Shown: positions 31,299-44,094, counted from the first letter of the stretch. The stretch is DNA of 64,000 bases from Phaseolus vulgaris (GCF_000499845.2 NC_023749.2:19535138-19599137), one strand, 5' to 3'. The notes: generated by a model not told the origin, from the sequence alone. Translations and numbers: made by a program.

Positions 31299-31744
31299 AC
31301 CTCTTTGTGGTGTGTTGTTGTAATTTGTGATTGATTACATAGTGGAATACTCAGAGGTTGTTCTGAGGACTGGATGTAGCTCAGGGTTGAGTGAACCAGT
31401 ATAATCTGATTGTGTGAATCTCTCTATCTCTCTCTATTATAATCTGTTTGATATTTGCTTTGCTGTCAAAATCAACCAGTTATTTCATATTTCAACCGAT
31501 TGATATTTCTGCTTTACAAACTGTTTATACTGGCCTTTGTCTCTGTAATATAAACAACTGGTTATATCAAAGTTTTAATCGATTGTTTTCCTGATAACAG
31601 TTTTATTAGCTTATTTCTTTTGGCCTCTATGATTCTTCTTTCTATAATTCAACAAAGAAATTCATTCTTAGTTATCATTTGTGAAAACCTTTCATAACAT
31701 AATTCACCCCCCCCCCCCTCTTTTTTAAGCCATCAATTCTAACA
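31299..31744 (+). repeat. Copia solo LTR C4, right part
   Basis: Begins with the ACCTC duplication of C1 and ends CATCAATTCTAACA after a C-run, matching C2's LTR end. It holds palindrome pairs centred 31477.5/31497.5 (20 bp) and 31559.5/31580.5 (21 bp). Confidence 0.8.
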
Positions 31745-32346
31745 CCCTTCACTTTTAAATGAGAATTTTTTAGGCAGCTCCTAAAATACTGCATCTTGTT
31801 GAAGTCCTCCACCACACCAATGTTTCCTTTGTTGATTCTGAGCCCAACATACTTCAACCCCATGACAGTAGTCCACACATCTGGAGTGATCTCCATATCA
31901 ACTCCTTTTACATGTGAGCACAAGTTCTCACCATCAAAGTGAAGATTTGTGTAGAAAACCTTCACAAGATCTGGATATGTGTTCCCTGACATTTCCATAA
32001 ACCTTTTCAGCTAGTGTTCTTTCAAGAAATTTCTCACATCATTGAGGTTTTGCATTTTAAGCTAGTTGAATGATATCAACTTAGGATTATTGATGGTTTT
32101 TCTACTTGCTTCATGCAAGAAATTCTCAATTTTCTCATCATCACCCGAAAACCATTTCTTTTTACAACACGTGTTTTCAACCTTTTTGATGAAAGAGATG
32201 AAAAGGCCATGATGCAGAGATGAACTTTGAGAAGAGGTAGTGAAAACAACAGGTTTCAAGTGAGGTAGCAGAAAAACAATAGGTTGTTTCTGTGAAATAT
32301 TCAGTTGAAACAACACATATATATATAAGTAGAAAAAGCTAATCAA
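31745..32346 (-). pseudogene. Plant-transposon-protein ORF of C0, N-terminal part
   Basis: Minus-strand pieces are KKWFSGDDEKIENFLHE, TINNPKLISFN (stop), KRFMEMSGNTYPDLVKVFYT, GVDMEITPDVWTTVMGLKYV and FRSCLKNSHLKVKG, where the C4 LTR was inserted. The continuation is at 23617. It aligns with the intact order in C1. Confidence 0.78.
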
Positions 32347-33029
32347 AATAAATTGGTTTTTTTTGAAGAAAAAGAATTTGTTGCAGTGGGAATATGCAGT
32401 GTGTCAGACCGAAACAAATATAGCTTTTACAATCCCCTTATTTTGATTTGACCATCCATAAAAAGCTTCTTAAATCTCCAAGGAAACCATAGAATATATT
32501 CATTAATGACCATAATATATTCCATTATGATCTGATTTAGAAGCTCAATAAATTCATATTTGACCCATAATAGGTTTTGAAAGGCAGAAACAATTGTAAC
32601 CATGCTTAAGCAATCATAACAACTTTAATTCAAAGGTGCCAAAGGTAAAACATTCAGTTGTTTCATTAAAACAATCGATTGTTTTACTATGAAGCAAGTG
32701 AATGTTTTGTCAAAGCAAATAATCTTTCAAAGTGATGAAAAATGTATAAAATAATTCATTCATACTTTTTCACATAGACAACCTCAACAGGTTTAACCAA
32801 GATAAAAATGTTTAGATGCTCATTTGGCCATATGAGGCACATGCATAGGATCAGAATATACAAGTTACTTTACATGATGAATTTTTGACTTGTCAAGAAT
32901 CCGAGTAAGATGCATACTACTGAACCATAAGAATAACCATAACTTTTATGAGTTTTCTCCATAACACTTCTTCTTTAACCCAAACTTTTCTTGATTCCCA
33001 ATAATGCTTTTGTTGTTGTCCCCATATGT
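32347..33029 (-). other. C0 interior between protease remnant and second ORF
   Basis: AT-rich with many stops. I found no integrase or RT motif, so pol downstream of protease is missing, as in C1. A palindrome pair lies near 32655-32690. Confidence 0.6.
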
Positions 33030-33125
33030 CACATGACCTTCTTTCTTAAGGAGTAGATTGAAAACTTGCTTTTATCCCCTGTCATGTGCTTAGAACAACC
33101 ACTGTCCAGGTACCACAAGTGTTGA
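33030..33125 (-). pseudogene. C0 copia protease remnant
   Basis: The minus strand encodes WYLDSGCSKHMTGDKSKF followed by a VTYGDNN-like piece. This is the hallmark start of copia protease (active-site DSG) and pre-integrase sequence. It then dissolves into stops, placing the pol deletion just downstream. Confidence 0.75.
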
Positions 33126-34896
33126 TTTGCCATCAAAGAACCCTACAAGAAACAACCTCAAGGAGCAAGATTTGGTCCCCTTTTAAATTTGGGTCCATGG
33201 GCATTAACTGTGACATTAGAAACCTTAGAATTCTTAGGAACCCACTTTAAAACACCTCTAGGGAATAGAAAACCTTCTTACTCTCCAGAATATAACAGTA
33301 TGACCCCTTCTCATGCAGTGAAAGCACGTTTCAACCAATTGTTTCGACCAAAAATTGATTGTTTTTCAAAGAAACTAGAAAATGGTTTTGAAATTGATCC
33401 TTTCTTGCTATCTGGATTAAATCCCAGTCCAGCTTTGCCAAAAAAAAAACATTTTTGAAATGCAAGAACATATTCAAAATTTGATTGGCCTTTGGAAAAC
33501 TTGTCCACAATTTTTAAAAGATAGTGGACCTTGTTTTGAAGTGATTCACAATTTTCACAAAAGCTTGAATCAATACACTTACAAGAAGATTTTTGTAGAT
33601 CATTTCCAAATTTTCAAAATCAGTTTCTGAATTGTTCAACTCTTTTTCCAAGGTCTTGACTCTGTTTTCCAACCAATTATTTAATCCTTTCAACCGGTTA
33701 TTGGAAAAGGCCAAACCTATTAGCTTCTTCATGAGTTTTTTTTAATGCATAAAGCAGTTGGCTATAATTTTCAAAGTTTATGGAAGTGCTAGAACTTACA
33801 CTACTTGTTTCTTATTCTTCTTTTGCCATCAAACATGGATTGGCTTCTTCATATTTCTTTGATGATAAGCTAAAGGATGAATCATCATTATCTTTCCATG
33901 CAATGTAGGCTTTTCTTGATTTGCCCTTCTTTTCAAACTTCTCACTTGCCCCTCTCTCATTACTCTCATTATTTGGACAATCGGCCTTGATATGACCTTG
34001 TTTACCATAACCAAAACAAGTATAGTTTGTATAATTTAATTCATTCACTTTTTTACTATTATACCTATTTGAGGATTGATTATTGTCCCGATTGTCCTTC
34101 TTCAAGAATTTGTTAAAAGCTTCCTTGTGAGCAAGTTGAAAGTCTCACCCTCACTGCACTCACTTGAGTCTTGACAATCCTTATGACCAACAGCTCTTAA
34201 AGCAATGCTTCTCACATGCTTTTCTTCATGTTCTTGGTCATTTAGCTAGTTTATCTCAAGTTCATGCTCCCTCAGCTTACCAAACAAGGAGGTTGTGGTC
34301 AATGTTGTCAAATCCTTGGATTCAGAAATTGCAGTGACCTTTGGTTGCCAAGATCTGTCCAAGCATTTGAGAATCTTGATGATCTGCTTCTTCCTTTCAA
34401 AGATCTTGTCAACGCTAATGAGGTGATTCATAATGTGGGTGAATCTATTTTGCACATCCAAGATGGTTTCCCCCTTAAGCATCCTGTACATTTCATATTA
34501 TTGGATCAAGGCATGCTTCCTTGCCCTCTTCACATTAGTTGTGCCTTCATGGGTAACCTCAAGGATGTCCCACATCTCCTTTACAAAAGCACATTGTGAG
34601 ACCATGAAAAACTCATCAGAATTCAAAGCAGAAGTGATGATGTTCTTGGCAATACAATCATATTGAGTTCTTTTAGTTTCGCTCTCAGTCTATTGGGACC
34701 AAGGTTTTTCAATGAAAACATCATCTTATTCAAATTTCGGTACAAAAGGGCCATTTACAATAGCATCTTAAATTCCTCTATCAATTGATTCAACAAATAT
34801 TTTCATTCTATCCTTCCAAAATGGATAATTCAATCCACAAAACAAAGGTCGCCTGTTTATAGAAGCACCCTCCCCAAAGCGTAGTTTTTCATCCAT
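33126..34896 (-). pseudogene. C0 gag (Sirevirus-type), decayed
   Basis: Starts at ATG 34896 (MDEKLRFGEGASINR). It keeps MWDILEVTHEGTTNVKRARK, MYRMLKGETILDVQNRFTH, KCLDRSWQPKVTAISESKD and SLFGKLREHELEIN. Its first zinc knuckle has lost a Cys (CFGYGKQGHIKADC). The heptad region (NNRLKGLNNWLENRV) and a second, decayed knuckle follow. Many stops and frameshifts mark it as older than C1. Confidence 0.82.
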
Positions 34897-34937
34897 TTTA
34901 GAAAAGGTTATAGGATTGAAACTTGAGTAACTCTACA

Positions 34938-34958
34938 AAACTCAGCTAACATACCAAT
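34938..34958 (-). other. Primer binding site region of C0 (decayed)
   Basis: The minus strand reads AATTGGTATGTTAGCTGAG inside the LTR. Only TTGGTAT matches the usual initiator-Met site. Confidence 0.45.
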
Positions 34959-36027
34959 TCTTAGAATTTGAGGCCTTAAACAAGAAGGGAGTGAATTGTT
35001 TTGGAAAGATTTTCATAAAGGTTGAACATAGAGTGAAAAGCTATGAAGAATCAATCAATTGAAAATTTTGTTCAACCAATAAAAAAGTTGTTTTAAGTTT
35101 GATTCCAGAAAATCAACCAGTTGTTTTCACGAAACAACCGCTTGTTTATGCCAACAAATTTGAAAAACAATGTTAAAACAATTTAACGAGTGTAGGGATA
35201 GAGAGATTCAGACAAGATGTTTATACTGGTTAACTCTTAACAAAGAGCTACATCAAGTCCTCAGCTAACCACTGAGAATTCACAATGTAATCAAACCTAG
35301 ATTACAAAACACATACCAAAAGTGATGATCTTGAACCCCTTAAGAACACACCACTTTTGGAAAACAACACAGTTTCCAGAACCACCTTCTGAAACTGCAC
35401 CACACAAGAACACACAAAAGTACAATGTTCAAGGAAGAAGGGAATAGAATACACCTGGGTAAATCAAAGCTTAAAGTTTAGAAGTATAAAACCCAATCCT
35501 ATCCACATACTTGGGATGATCCAAAGCTTTCTCAAATCTTGAAAACTGTGTTTGATAAACTCTCTTTCTTAGTTAATGCTTAGAAGCATTAAACAACCTT
35601 TATATTACCTCAATCAAGTAGTCAAAGAAGTTAAATAAAAAACCAAAAGCTATTGGAATCATTTAAAACAAATTAAACCACTTAACAAAATTTTGTTAAG
35701 GTTTTCAAAAAAACAACTAGTTGATTTACCGAAACAATCAGTTGATTTTGTTTGACAGCAAAGCCGAAACAAAGCTAAGATTTTCCAAGCCATTTTAAAA
35801 ACCACTAAGTGTTAAACAACCAGTTGATTCGACATTTGAACAGGTTGAAATTTCACACCCTTTTAGAAAACCCATCTTTTCAAAAAGATAAAGATTCAAT
35901 TGAGCTTCGATAATCTTAAGGAGTGAATTGACAAGTTTAAAACAACTAAACAACACACACATACACATCAACAAGGTCTTCAAGCTTTCCATTTGGATTT
36001 GGAGACCTCAAAGCATCTTGTTCAACA
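34959..36027 (-). repeat. 5' LTR of C0 (1069 bp)
   Basis: In plus coordinates it runs from TCTTAGAATTTGAGGCC to CATCTTGTTCAACA. It is the same subfamily as the solo LTR 36493-37539. Three palindrome pairs are each spaced 21 bp: 35118.5/35139.5, 35718.5/35739.5, 35821.5/35842.5. Confidence 0.85.
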
Positions 36028-36492
36028 AAATTAAATATGTACAATTCTTAAGGACACCTTTGAAGGTTTTAGGCTCTTTGTCGTTCTGCGCCCACTTGAT
36101 CATAGAGAACCAATATATAGTATGAATTAGATAAAATGTCGACAAACAAATGAATTTTTCTTTTAAAGTAATTTTTGCTTGCCACCTCCTCTAGTTAAGG
36201 AGCCTCGTGTGAGCCCAGTGCATGAATACCAACATATAAACATATTAAATTGACAAGTATTGTTCCTTTCGAAAATGAACTTGGAAGGCGTCTTGTCGAG
36301 GATAGGATGTTCCTCAGTAAAGGTGCTTTCAGTTGGTCTCCAACAAAGGGAGAGGTCCACTTGAAAAAGACTCTTTGATGCTTAAGTAAGTAGGAACACA
36401 AAGATGATGATAAGTGCGTAATAGTATGAGAATTAAGACTATATGATATGATAGATTGTACTTCATGGAGAGTATATATTTATAGATCTTTT
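36028..36492. other. Unassigned segment between C0 and a solo LTR
   Basis: Two overlapping minus-strand frames of 65-68 codons (36163-36401) show no family I recognise. It is probably genomic spacer or an old repeat into which C0 and the solo LTR inserted. Confidence 0.3.
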
Positions 36493-37539
36493 TGTTAGAA
36501 TATATGGCCTTAAACGAGAGGGGGTGAATTGTTTAAGAGGAATTTTCGCAAACTTTGAAGGTATAATGAAAATCAATGCTGAATTACAGAGAAAAGAACC
36601 AAGGAAACAAATACCCAAAACTGTTTTAAGATGATATCAGAAAAACAATCGGTTGTTTTGTCGAAAAAATCGGTTGTTTTTATCAGCAGTTTATAAAAAC
36701 AACTTAAAAACAGAATTTAAAGAGTTAAGGGTAAGAGATAAGCACACAAGCAATTTATACTGGTTCACTCTTACACCAAGAGCTACATCCAGTCCCCAGA
36801 AACCACCGGGTATTCCACTATGCAATCAAAACCAGATTACAAACACCACACACCAAAGTAGTGACCTTGAACCCCTCAAGAAACACACTACCTTTGGCAA
36901 ACCACACCAAGAGTGTTGATCTTGAACTCCTCAAGAACACACAACACTTATTGGCAACACAAATACAGAAATACAGTAATCAAGGAAGAAGGGAATAGAA
37001 TACACCTGGGTATTACAAAGCTTAAAGTTCAAAATTACAACCCAATCCTATTCCACACACTTAAGAATGATCCAAAGCTCTTTCAAATCTTGGAAAAACT
37101 ATTTTGATAAACTCTTTTTGTTACTCCAAGATTAGGAGCATAAAACCACCTTTATATAGACCCACCAAGTGGTCAAAAGCATTTAATAAAGGAGCCAAGT
37201 TAGTTAGGATCATTTAAAACATATTAAAACCGCTTAACAGAATTCTGTTAAGGTTTTCAGGAAAACAATCGGTTGTTTTGTTGAAACAATCGATTGTTTT
37301 GGTTTGACAGCAAAGTCAACCAAGTTTTTCAAAAACAGCTAAGGTAAAACAACCTGTTGAATTTTTGACAGTTTTTAGAAAACACATCTTTTCAAAAGGT
37401 TAAAGATTCAAATGAACATGGATCATCTTAAGGAGTGAATTAACAAGTTTCAAACAACTAGACAACACACACACACCCAGCAGCAAGGTCTTCAAGCTTT
37501 CCTTTTGGATTTGGAGACATCAAAGCATCTTGTTCAACA
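36493..37539 (-). repeat. Copia solo LTR with perfect target duplication
   Basis: In plus coordinates it runs from TGTTAGAATATATGGCC to CATCTTGTTCAACA (1047 bp). CTTTT flanks both sides (36488-36492, 37540-37544). Palindrome pairs 36650.5/36671.5 and 37270.5/37291.5 are each 21 bp apart. It is a product of LTR-LTR recombination. Confidence 0.93.
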
Positions 37540-40500
37540 CTTTTCAGTGGTGGTCTTTGGATTGACGGTACGATGGTCATTTATTTCTTCATAAATAGTC
37601 GTTCATCAGTAAAGATTCATTGAGTAGATTGTTTTATTCATAACTATCATTGATGACAATGAAGACTCGGTTATAAGATGCACACAGTCACCTGAATTGT
37701 TTGACATTTCCAACCTTATAACGGATAGGTACAAGTATCAACCTAAAAACTCTCAATCCAACCCAAAACATCTCGTCTTATTAAGGTATGATTATCGAAA
37801 GACCATCTCGAATTAACATTATTAGTTATATATGAGATGGAATAACATAGGTTGTTCATTGTAATGAAACAACCCCAAATTCAAGCAATCTAATTAGCAC
37901 CAATATTAAAACAAACTTAAACTAGTAATCGCATTAAAAAATAATTAAACTATGATTAAAGACAATAATTGTTCATCCTCACTATACATATAAATAAATA
38001 CAAATATAGGAGTATAAATATGAAAGTATCTTTTCGCATATAGATCTCTCTTTATTAACTATACACAGGAAGAAGAACACTCTTTATATGTAGTAAAAAT
38101 GAAAACTTCATTATTCCTAACTAGGGTTTGAAAACACATTATCTAACAACAATCATTAACCATATATAATGTTAAATTGATCTTGAAAAATTTTCTTTTT
38201 ACCTTTTGTCGTGTTTTACTGAGTTATTTGACATTTTTTTGACAATGTTATTTCCTTCAAATAATAATCACTGTTATGATTATATATTTTTAAATTACAA
38301 AATTTGCTAGCATATTTTATTTTTTCTGATAAAATAATTTTACCATATTATTGAAATAATGGACATGGCAAGTCACGGAGCTTAGCAGTTCACTTTTTAA
38401 ACTTAAAAAGAAAATACTATATATTACTGATGCTGCATAATTTTTGCTAGTCAGAATTACATTTTTACAAAGTGAAAGGTCCAAATAATCTTATCTTAGT
38501 AAATAATTATTTCATTCCAAAATCGTTGTAATTTTAGTCTTTTAAAACCTTTATAAATTAACTTTATTCTCAATTTTAATGAAATATTTATTTTCTATTC
38601 GTATAATTTACCCTAAAATAAATTCATGTTTTATTTGTAACACATAAAAGTAACGCAATTATTAAAAATTATATCTTTTTAGTAACATTGTTTCGAAAGT
38701 GACAGTTGTTCTCGGTCTCTGACAAAAACTTTAAACTATAGTTATTTTGGAATAAAGAAAATATTTTAACTAGAATAATTTTCGTAACATGTTTTTAAGT
38801 CGGCCAATCAACTACATGGTTCAATCTAACATCAGAATTCATTGTCATGCGTACGAAATAATTATAAAAATAAATATATTGTTTGAGAAATAATAGATCA
38901 AAATATAATTCGGAAAACGTTTTATAAAAATAGTATATAGTATTAATTTGATCCTAAAATTTTATAATATAGGTTAAATTAATTATATATTAATTTAAAA
39001 AAATATTAATTTGTTTCTTTCCATTAAAAAAATAATTACTCAAAAATTTTAAATGGCCTTCGTGAAATAACTATGCCTAAACTTTTAGTTGTTAGAGCAC
39101 AATAGAATCTCTTATAGTTTAGTTGGTTTATATACTAACATATCCAATAAAATTACAATACTTTATCTCTGACTAGTAATGACTATTATATACATTTGTC
39201 ATTAATAAATACTATTACCACTCAAGAGTTCGGTACATCACTTCAATATTGTTTCGTTTTAGATTAGTTGAATTAAATTGTGAGAAAAGCTAATAATATA
39301 CTTTTAACAAAATAAATTTAAGGATGTGTTAGTTTTAGGTGATGTACGGTTCACTATGATAGATTTATGGGATGAATACTTGTTTGGAGATGTCTATGTA
39401 GTATTCTATTTGTGGGTGATTGTGGTGTGGTCATCCATGTTGTCATTATTAATGCAACTTTGTTGAAATTGGATTTCATAAAAAGTAAAAAAATTATTTC
39501 ATATGACATAATTGATTATGCCTAAATAATTCATTATGTTATTTTTTTAAAATAATAATCGATTACAGATTATTAAATATAATTGATTATACTAGTAAAT
39601 AATTGATTATGCTATTTTTTTATGTTATTTCGTATTGTTAAATGTGAAAAGATAATTAATTATAAATATATATTTTCAATCATAATTAATTATGGATTTT
39701 TATAACCAATTATATTTGCATCATTTTAAGGTGTTGATAATGTTTTTACCAATATTTTGACTTTTTGTTTTTGTAAAAAAAAAATATTTTGAGTGGACTG
39801 ATGCAAACTCTACTTTTATTAAGCATGGCAATTCAAGCACAAGTCAGCAAATTAAAAAACAAATTCGTCAAATAAATTCAATTAAATTACATTTTGTTAA
39901 TAAGATGAGTATATTTACTAAAAATATAGATTCAAATAATTAAGTAAATTTTCAATAATATTAAAATACACTATTATTTAAAAATATTAATAGTAGACTC
40001 GGTTTAATTTCTAAAAATTGAATTTACATTTTTCTTCACTCTCCCATTTGGTATTTGGTTTTGTTGTTGTAAATAAAAACTAAAGAAGTATAAACCAATG
40101 AATAGTCTGTAGAATATTCTTATCACCAAGTTTATGTCATAGGTAGGATTTTATAATTATAATAATCAAAATAAATTTATTAAATAATATTATTAGGATA
40201 TATTTCAATTCGCTGACATGTTTTACAATTATAAATATTTTAATTTTATTTTTAATTTAAATTAAAAAAATTGATAATTTTGTATATATATACAGTTAGA
40301 TAATTTGTATTTTTTTATTAAGTTCTTAGATAGTGCGAAAAATAATGTTTTAATCACAAACAACTTTGATACATAAATAAGTAAATTATATTTTTTTAAT
40401 GACAATGGAAAAATTATAATCTTATTTTTTTATTAAAAAAAATTCAATAACACTCATTACATCATATACTAACTTTAACTTTAACTTGTATAAACTTTCT

Positions 40501-40832
40501 CTTCATTTCTATTAACTTTAAATTTTATTTTTCTTAATACAAACAATATCACTTTTCATTCACTTTTCTCTTAAATCCATTATTTTTCACCTGAAGTTCA
40601 TCGAATCCAAATAAAACATAACTATTCTTTATTTCAACTTATTCAAGGCCTTATGCAAGAATGTGATTTTCTAAATTTATATGCATGCTCAGCAATAAGA
40701 TTCTTACCTCTTAGACAATCTTTTATTTTCCTTTCTCCTTTAATTAGAGTAATTTAATTTATAATAGCTAACAATAGTTATCTATATCAGACTATGACAA
40801 AGAGTTAGTATTACCTTCCGATGTCATAATAC
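37540..40832. other. AT-rich spacer, no gene recognised
   Basis: No long open frame and no coding signature on either strand. A cluster of ATAATTGATTAT-like palindromes lies at about 39505-39720. The rest is AT-rich sequence with homopolymer runs. It may hold decayed small elements I cannot identify. Confidence 0.5.
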
Positions 40833-41100
40833 ACTAGTGCGAAAAGGCTAAACAAGGGCGACTATTTTACATTTACAAGGGCGACTATATAGCCACATTT
40901 GTAAATACTATTTATAAGGGCGGCTATTTCTGGTAGTCGCCCTTGTATATGCTTCTGAATCAGGGTTTATGGGTTTAGGGTAATGCATCTACGAATGCGA
41001 CTATGGTAATAACCGCACTTACAAATTCTGCGCTGGATTTATAAGTGCGGTTATGGTAAATAGCCGCCTTTGTAAATAATGGTTTTTTTTTAGTGCAATC
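40833..41100. repeat. CACTA left terminus: TIR and subterminal repeats
   Basis: After the TIR, GGGCGACTA, GGGCGGCTAT, its complement TAGTCGCCCTTGTA, and GTGCGGTTATGGT recur about every 20-50 bp in both orientations, the pattern expected of transposase binding sites. Sequence 41101-41466 is AT-rich interior with nothing recognised. Confidence 0.85.
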
Positions 41101-41466
41101 TTTTTAGTGCTAATTCCCATATAAATTAACCTATTCAATTATATATACCCATCCAGACAAATACATAAATTCAGAGAATCAAATATATATTAATCAAAAT
41201 GTACATTACAAACACTAATCAAATTACATATAATCCCTACACTATTGATCAACTATCCTAGAGTTATAAAAATTTATGAAATATGTGGACCAAGAATGTC
41301 TCACATATGATATGGCTTCCGAACTCATTGGTACTTCTTCAGTGAAGAACTGCATTTCAAAATATAGTTGACATAAATTAGTTTTAAGATACATATATGT
41401 TCAAGAATAACAAAAATAATTTAACATATCATGTTACCTCTTTCCAACCACTTTTAATGCCTAGTC

Positions 41467-42150
41467 TGATGGAGAAAGGCCTTCATGAATTGTAGAAATT
41501 GTTGATGAATGGCGGAAGCTCTATGGATTGAAACATGCAAGGTCCTCCTAAGAGTGATGGTGACCTTGAAGGTGCATGAAAGGTAGGGATTGAGAGTGGT
41601 AAGGTCAACTCTCTCTGGTAAGGGGGAGATTTGAAGATCAATAGCCTAACCTAAGAGGTTTTTGGGCAAGAAGTGAAATTGGCACAATTTGGCAGCAATT
41701 CACTATGTATATTAATCTTGCAAATACATGAGCCAAGCCCTCTTATTTATAGTGTTTAGAGGACTGAAAATTCAAAAGAAAGTGGAGGGAAATTCAAATG
41801 AATTCCCTCCCAAAAATGGAGCCTAAATGAGCACACGGGGAGGGGTGTGTCTAGTTTGTATGCTCACCCCCTTCATGGGCTTTCTAGACCGGCCTAGGTA
41901 AATTTAGAGGTTTTTAGAAACTCGAAGTTTACCTAGGTTGGTGTTTTAGGTGCCAAAATTAATTCTAAGAAAATTACAAATAAAGTTCCTATGCTAATTT
42001 TTTACAAGAAAGAAAATGCAACTCTATACTAGAGTTTATGGCATGTAAAATGCGTCCTCTAGGTTCATCTTGACCATAACTCTAGTGGTTGACTCCATTT
42101 GACATGTTGGTGGCCTTTCAATAGAGTTGTTGTTGGGGCCTCTTCCATCA
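41467..42150 (-). repeat. 3' LTR of chromovirus-like element D
   Basis: In plus coordinates it runs from TGATGGAGAAAGGCC to GGCCTCTTCCATCA (684 bp), followed by a complementary polypurine tract (TCCCCTCCCTCTTG, 42151-42164). The solo LTR 23618-24360 is a relative. Confidence 0.75.
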
Positions 42151-42558
42151 TCCCCTCCCTCTTGAAAAGGATTTGTCCTCAAATCCAAGGCTTCGTCATA
42201 GTCATTAGTAGGGGAATGTATGTGGCTGGATGGTGTCCATCATCTCCTCCTTCTTGAGAAAATCTATCCTCAGATCTACAGGGTCGATCTCGAATAGCAG
42301 CCTCTTGCTTTGACAACTATGCTCATCCTCCCGGATCAAATGTCCATCTATGGAAATCATCAAACAAAGCAAATGTGTTAGTTTGAGTAGTTGTATAAAA
42401 TTCAATTTTATTAAGTTTCCATTCTTCTTGTTTTTCTATTGCTTTTGGCAATGTCTTATGATATTTCTCTGTTTGTTGTTGTATTTTTTCTTTAATCCTC
42501 TCATGCATTTTTTTTAACAAAATCAGTTTTTGTTACTCCTTCCTTAGGCACAAATTTT
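42151..42558 (-). pseudogene. Element D: end of integrase and 3' region
   Basis: The minus strand encodes FVPKEGVTKTDFVKKMHERI and KEKIQQQTEKYHK across a frame change. This is the integrase C-terminal region typical of plant chromoviruses (…LHEKVRE.IEKKTEQY…). It is then broken. Further downstream a D-L-R-x-x-F/PF-x-EGGDDG phrase occurs twice before the LTR. The upstream part is replaced by the Tat-like LTR at 42559. Confidence 0.65.
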
Positions 42559-43375
42559 TGTACTGACCGGTCCTCGGCCTCGGGCGTTGACTAAAGTCAT
42601 GGTGGGGCCCTGAAGGCTGGGTCCACTGGGAGGTTAGCAGGACAGGGCGGAGTCTCGCTAGACTCACAACTAAGGGGAGCCGAGGAGGGAGCGGCATCGA
42701 GGCAGGGCGTGGAGGCCTCGGACCTCGGCACCCCAACAGTAAAGATGGACCGAGAAAAAGGTGGTTTCCAAGCCACACTCCAGTTACCAGTAAGGAGAGG
42801 CCCGAATCACGAGGGATCCGTGCATGAGGTGTAGGGAATGCGGTAGTACGCACCACCATCAAAGAGCCACCGAGAAAGACACGACTCGTAAAGGTCACAT
42901 CCCAGGGGTGATCTGCATGCATGGCACGTGAATAAGGCAGGGAACGCCCAGGGCGGATGACCCCAGAGATTGGGCGCATGAGTCGGCACCCAAGTAGTCA
43001 TCCCGCGCCAGATGCGCTTCGGCAGGGTAGTCTTACGGACTAAGATGGCCCTAAGACTGGGTGATAGTGTCACTAAGGCGCGCCTACAGTATGCTTAAGT
43101 CACAGTTAGCAAGAGAGGCAGAGACACTAAAGAGTATATAAGAGGTAAAAACAACAGAATAAGGTACGCATTTTCTAATGCAAGTAAGACTAAGAGAGTT
43201 AAGAGTTTTTGGTGTTTCATTGCCCGAGAGTTTGACTTGAGCGTCGGAGTGCAAACGACCGCGAGGGCGCCCTTTGTCTCTTTCTTGCAGGTGTTTGTTC
43301 ATCGAGGGGCGGGAACGTAGAGACAAGGGTTCTTGGACGCGAAGTTAACAGAGGTGCACGAAGACGTTTGGGTCA
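42559..43375 (+). repeat. Tat-like LTR (type E)
   Basis: Starts TGTACTGACCGGTCC, which is like Tat-A and Tat-B LTRs. It has TATATAA near 43136-43142 and a region near the end (GACTTGAGCGTCGGAGTGCA, then CGCGAGGGCGCCC) matching the complement of the Tat-B LTR at 18185-18230. The right end is uncertain (CA at 43375, or ACA at 43350). Flanks ATTTT and CCGAT do not match, and element D sequence does not resume, so the right side was rearranged. Confidence 0.65.
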
Positions 43376-44094
43376 CCGATGGGAATAGTATTTCCCTCTA
43401 AAAGCATATGCTTAAACAACTGAAGCAATTCCATGAAGCTTTTATCATTCCTTCCATTTATTGCCTTCAAATTCATCAATCTTAACACCGCCAACAACCG
43501 TGTGAAGTTAGTTGATCCAGGATACAATGGAGTCTTTGCATCACTTGACATACTTCCATATCCATGCGCTTCTGCAAAAGACTCAGCTCCCACATCATGA
43601 ATCTTGTCCTCCAATCGATCATCATCTACATCATCATGTACTTCATCATCCATGGTGGACCCCACATATTCTTCTGTTACGGAAACATGTGGTAAATTTA
43701 ACAATTCACCATGTCATGTCCAAGTTTTATAAGATCGAAGAAACCCATCACATAGTAGGTGTTCCCTCATTATCTTAACATCCAGTATGCTTCCATTTAA
43801 ACAGTTAACGCATAGACACCTGATCTTTGGTCCATCATGACCACAATTAATCACATTACGTTGTGCAAATTATATAAATTCTTCTACTCCTTTTTCGTAA
43901 AGAATTAATCCAATTTCGATCCATTCTATTATGAAATAGTCATGCGGGTGAATTTTAATTAGTGTTCTAACTAACGTGTTTGTCGAGGGTAGAACACCCC
44001 CGGACTCAATACTAGCACGTATCAATTCCCGAGGGTGGAACACCCTCGGACTCAATACAAACATGATAATTCTATTATGTACTAACAACAACAT
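43376..44094 (-). pseudogene. CACTA transposase (TNP2-like), N-terminal fragment
   Basis: Minus-strand pieces are EWIEIGLILYEKGVEEFI, a cysteine-containing piece (RCLCVNC), LLNLPHVSVTEEYVGSTMDD with an acidic run, and YPGSTNFTRLLAVLRLMNLK followed by SFMELLQLFKHMLLEGNTIP. The order (transposase-associated domain, then start of the TNP2 core) is that of En/Spm-CACTA transposases. There are stops and frameshifts. The catalytic core beyond 43376 is missing, replaced by LTR sequence. Confidence 0.8.

Larger units (their letters stand above)
22596..36027 (-). mobile_element. C0: old Sirevirus-like copia element (minus strand), heavily invaded
   Basis: Read right to left it has a 5' LTR (34959-36027), a degraded primer site, gag (about 33290-34896), a protease remnant (about 33030-33125) and a plant-transposon-protein ORF split by insertions (31745-32346 and 22915-23617). 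C2 and everything nested in it interrupt the 3' end at 22595, so the 3' LTR must lie left of the window. No integrase, RT or RNase H is visible between protease and the second ORF. Confidence 0.75.

Noticed and set aside
36163..36401. Possible small host gene
   Set aside because: Two overlapping short frames, no start context, no recognised family, surrounded by spacer.
42533..43073. Minus-strand frames of 88-148 codons
   Set aside because: They lie across the type E LTR, are antisense to it and match nothing; the GC-rich LTR explains them.
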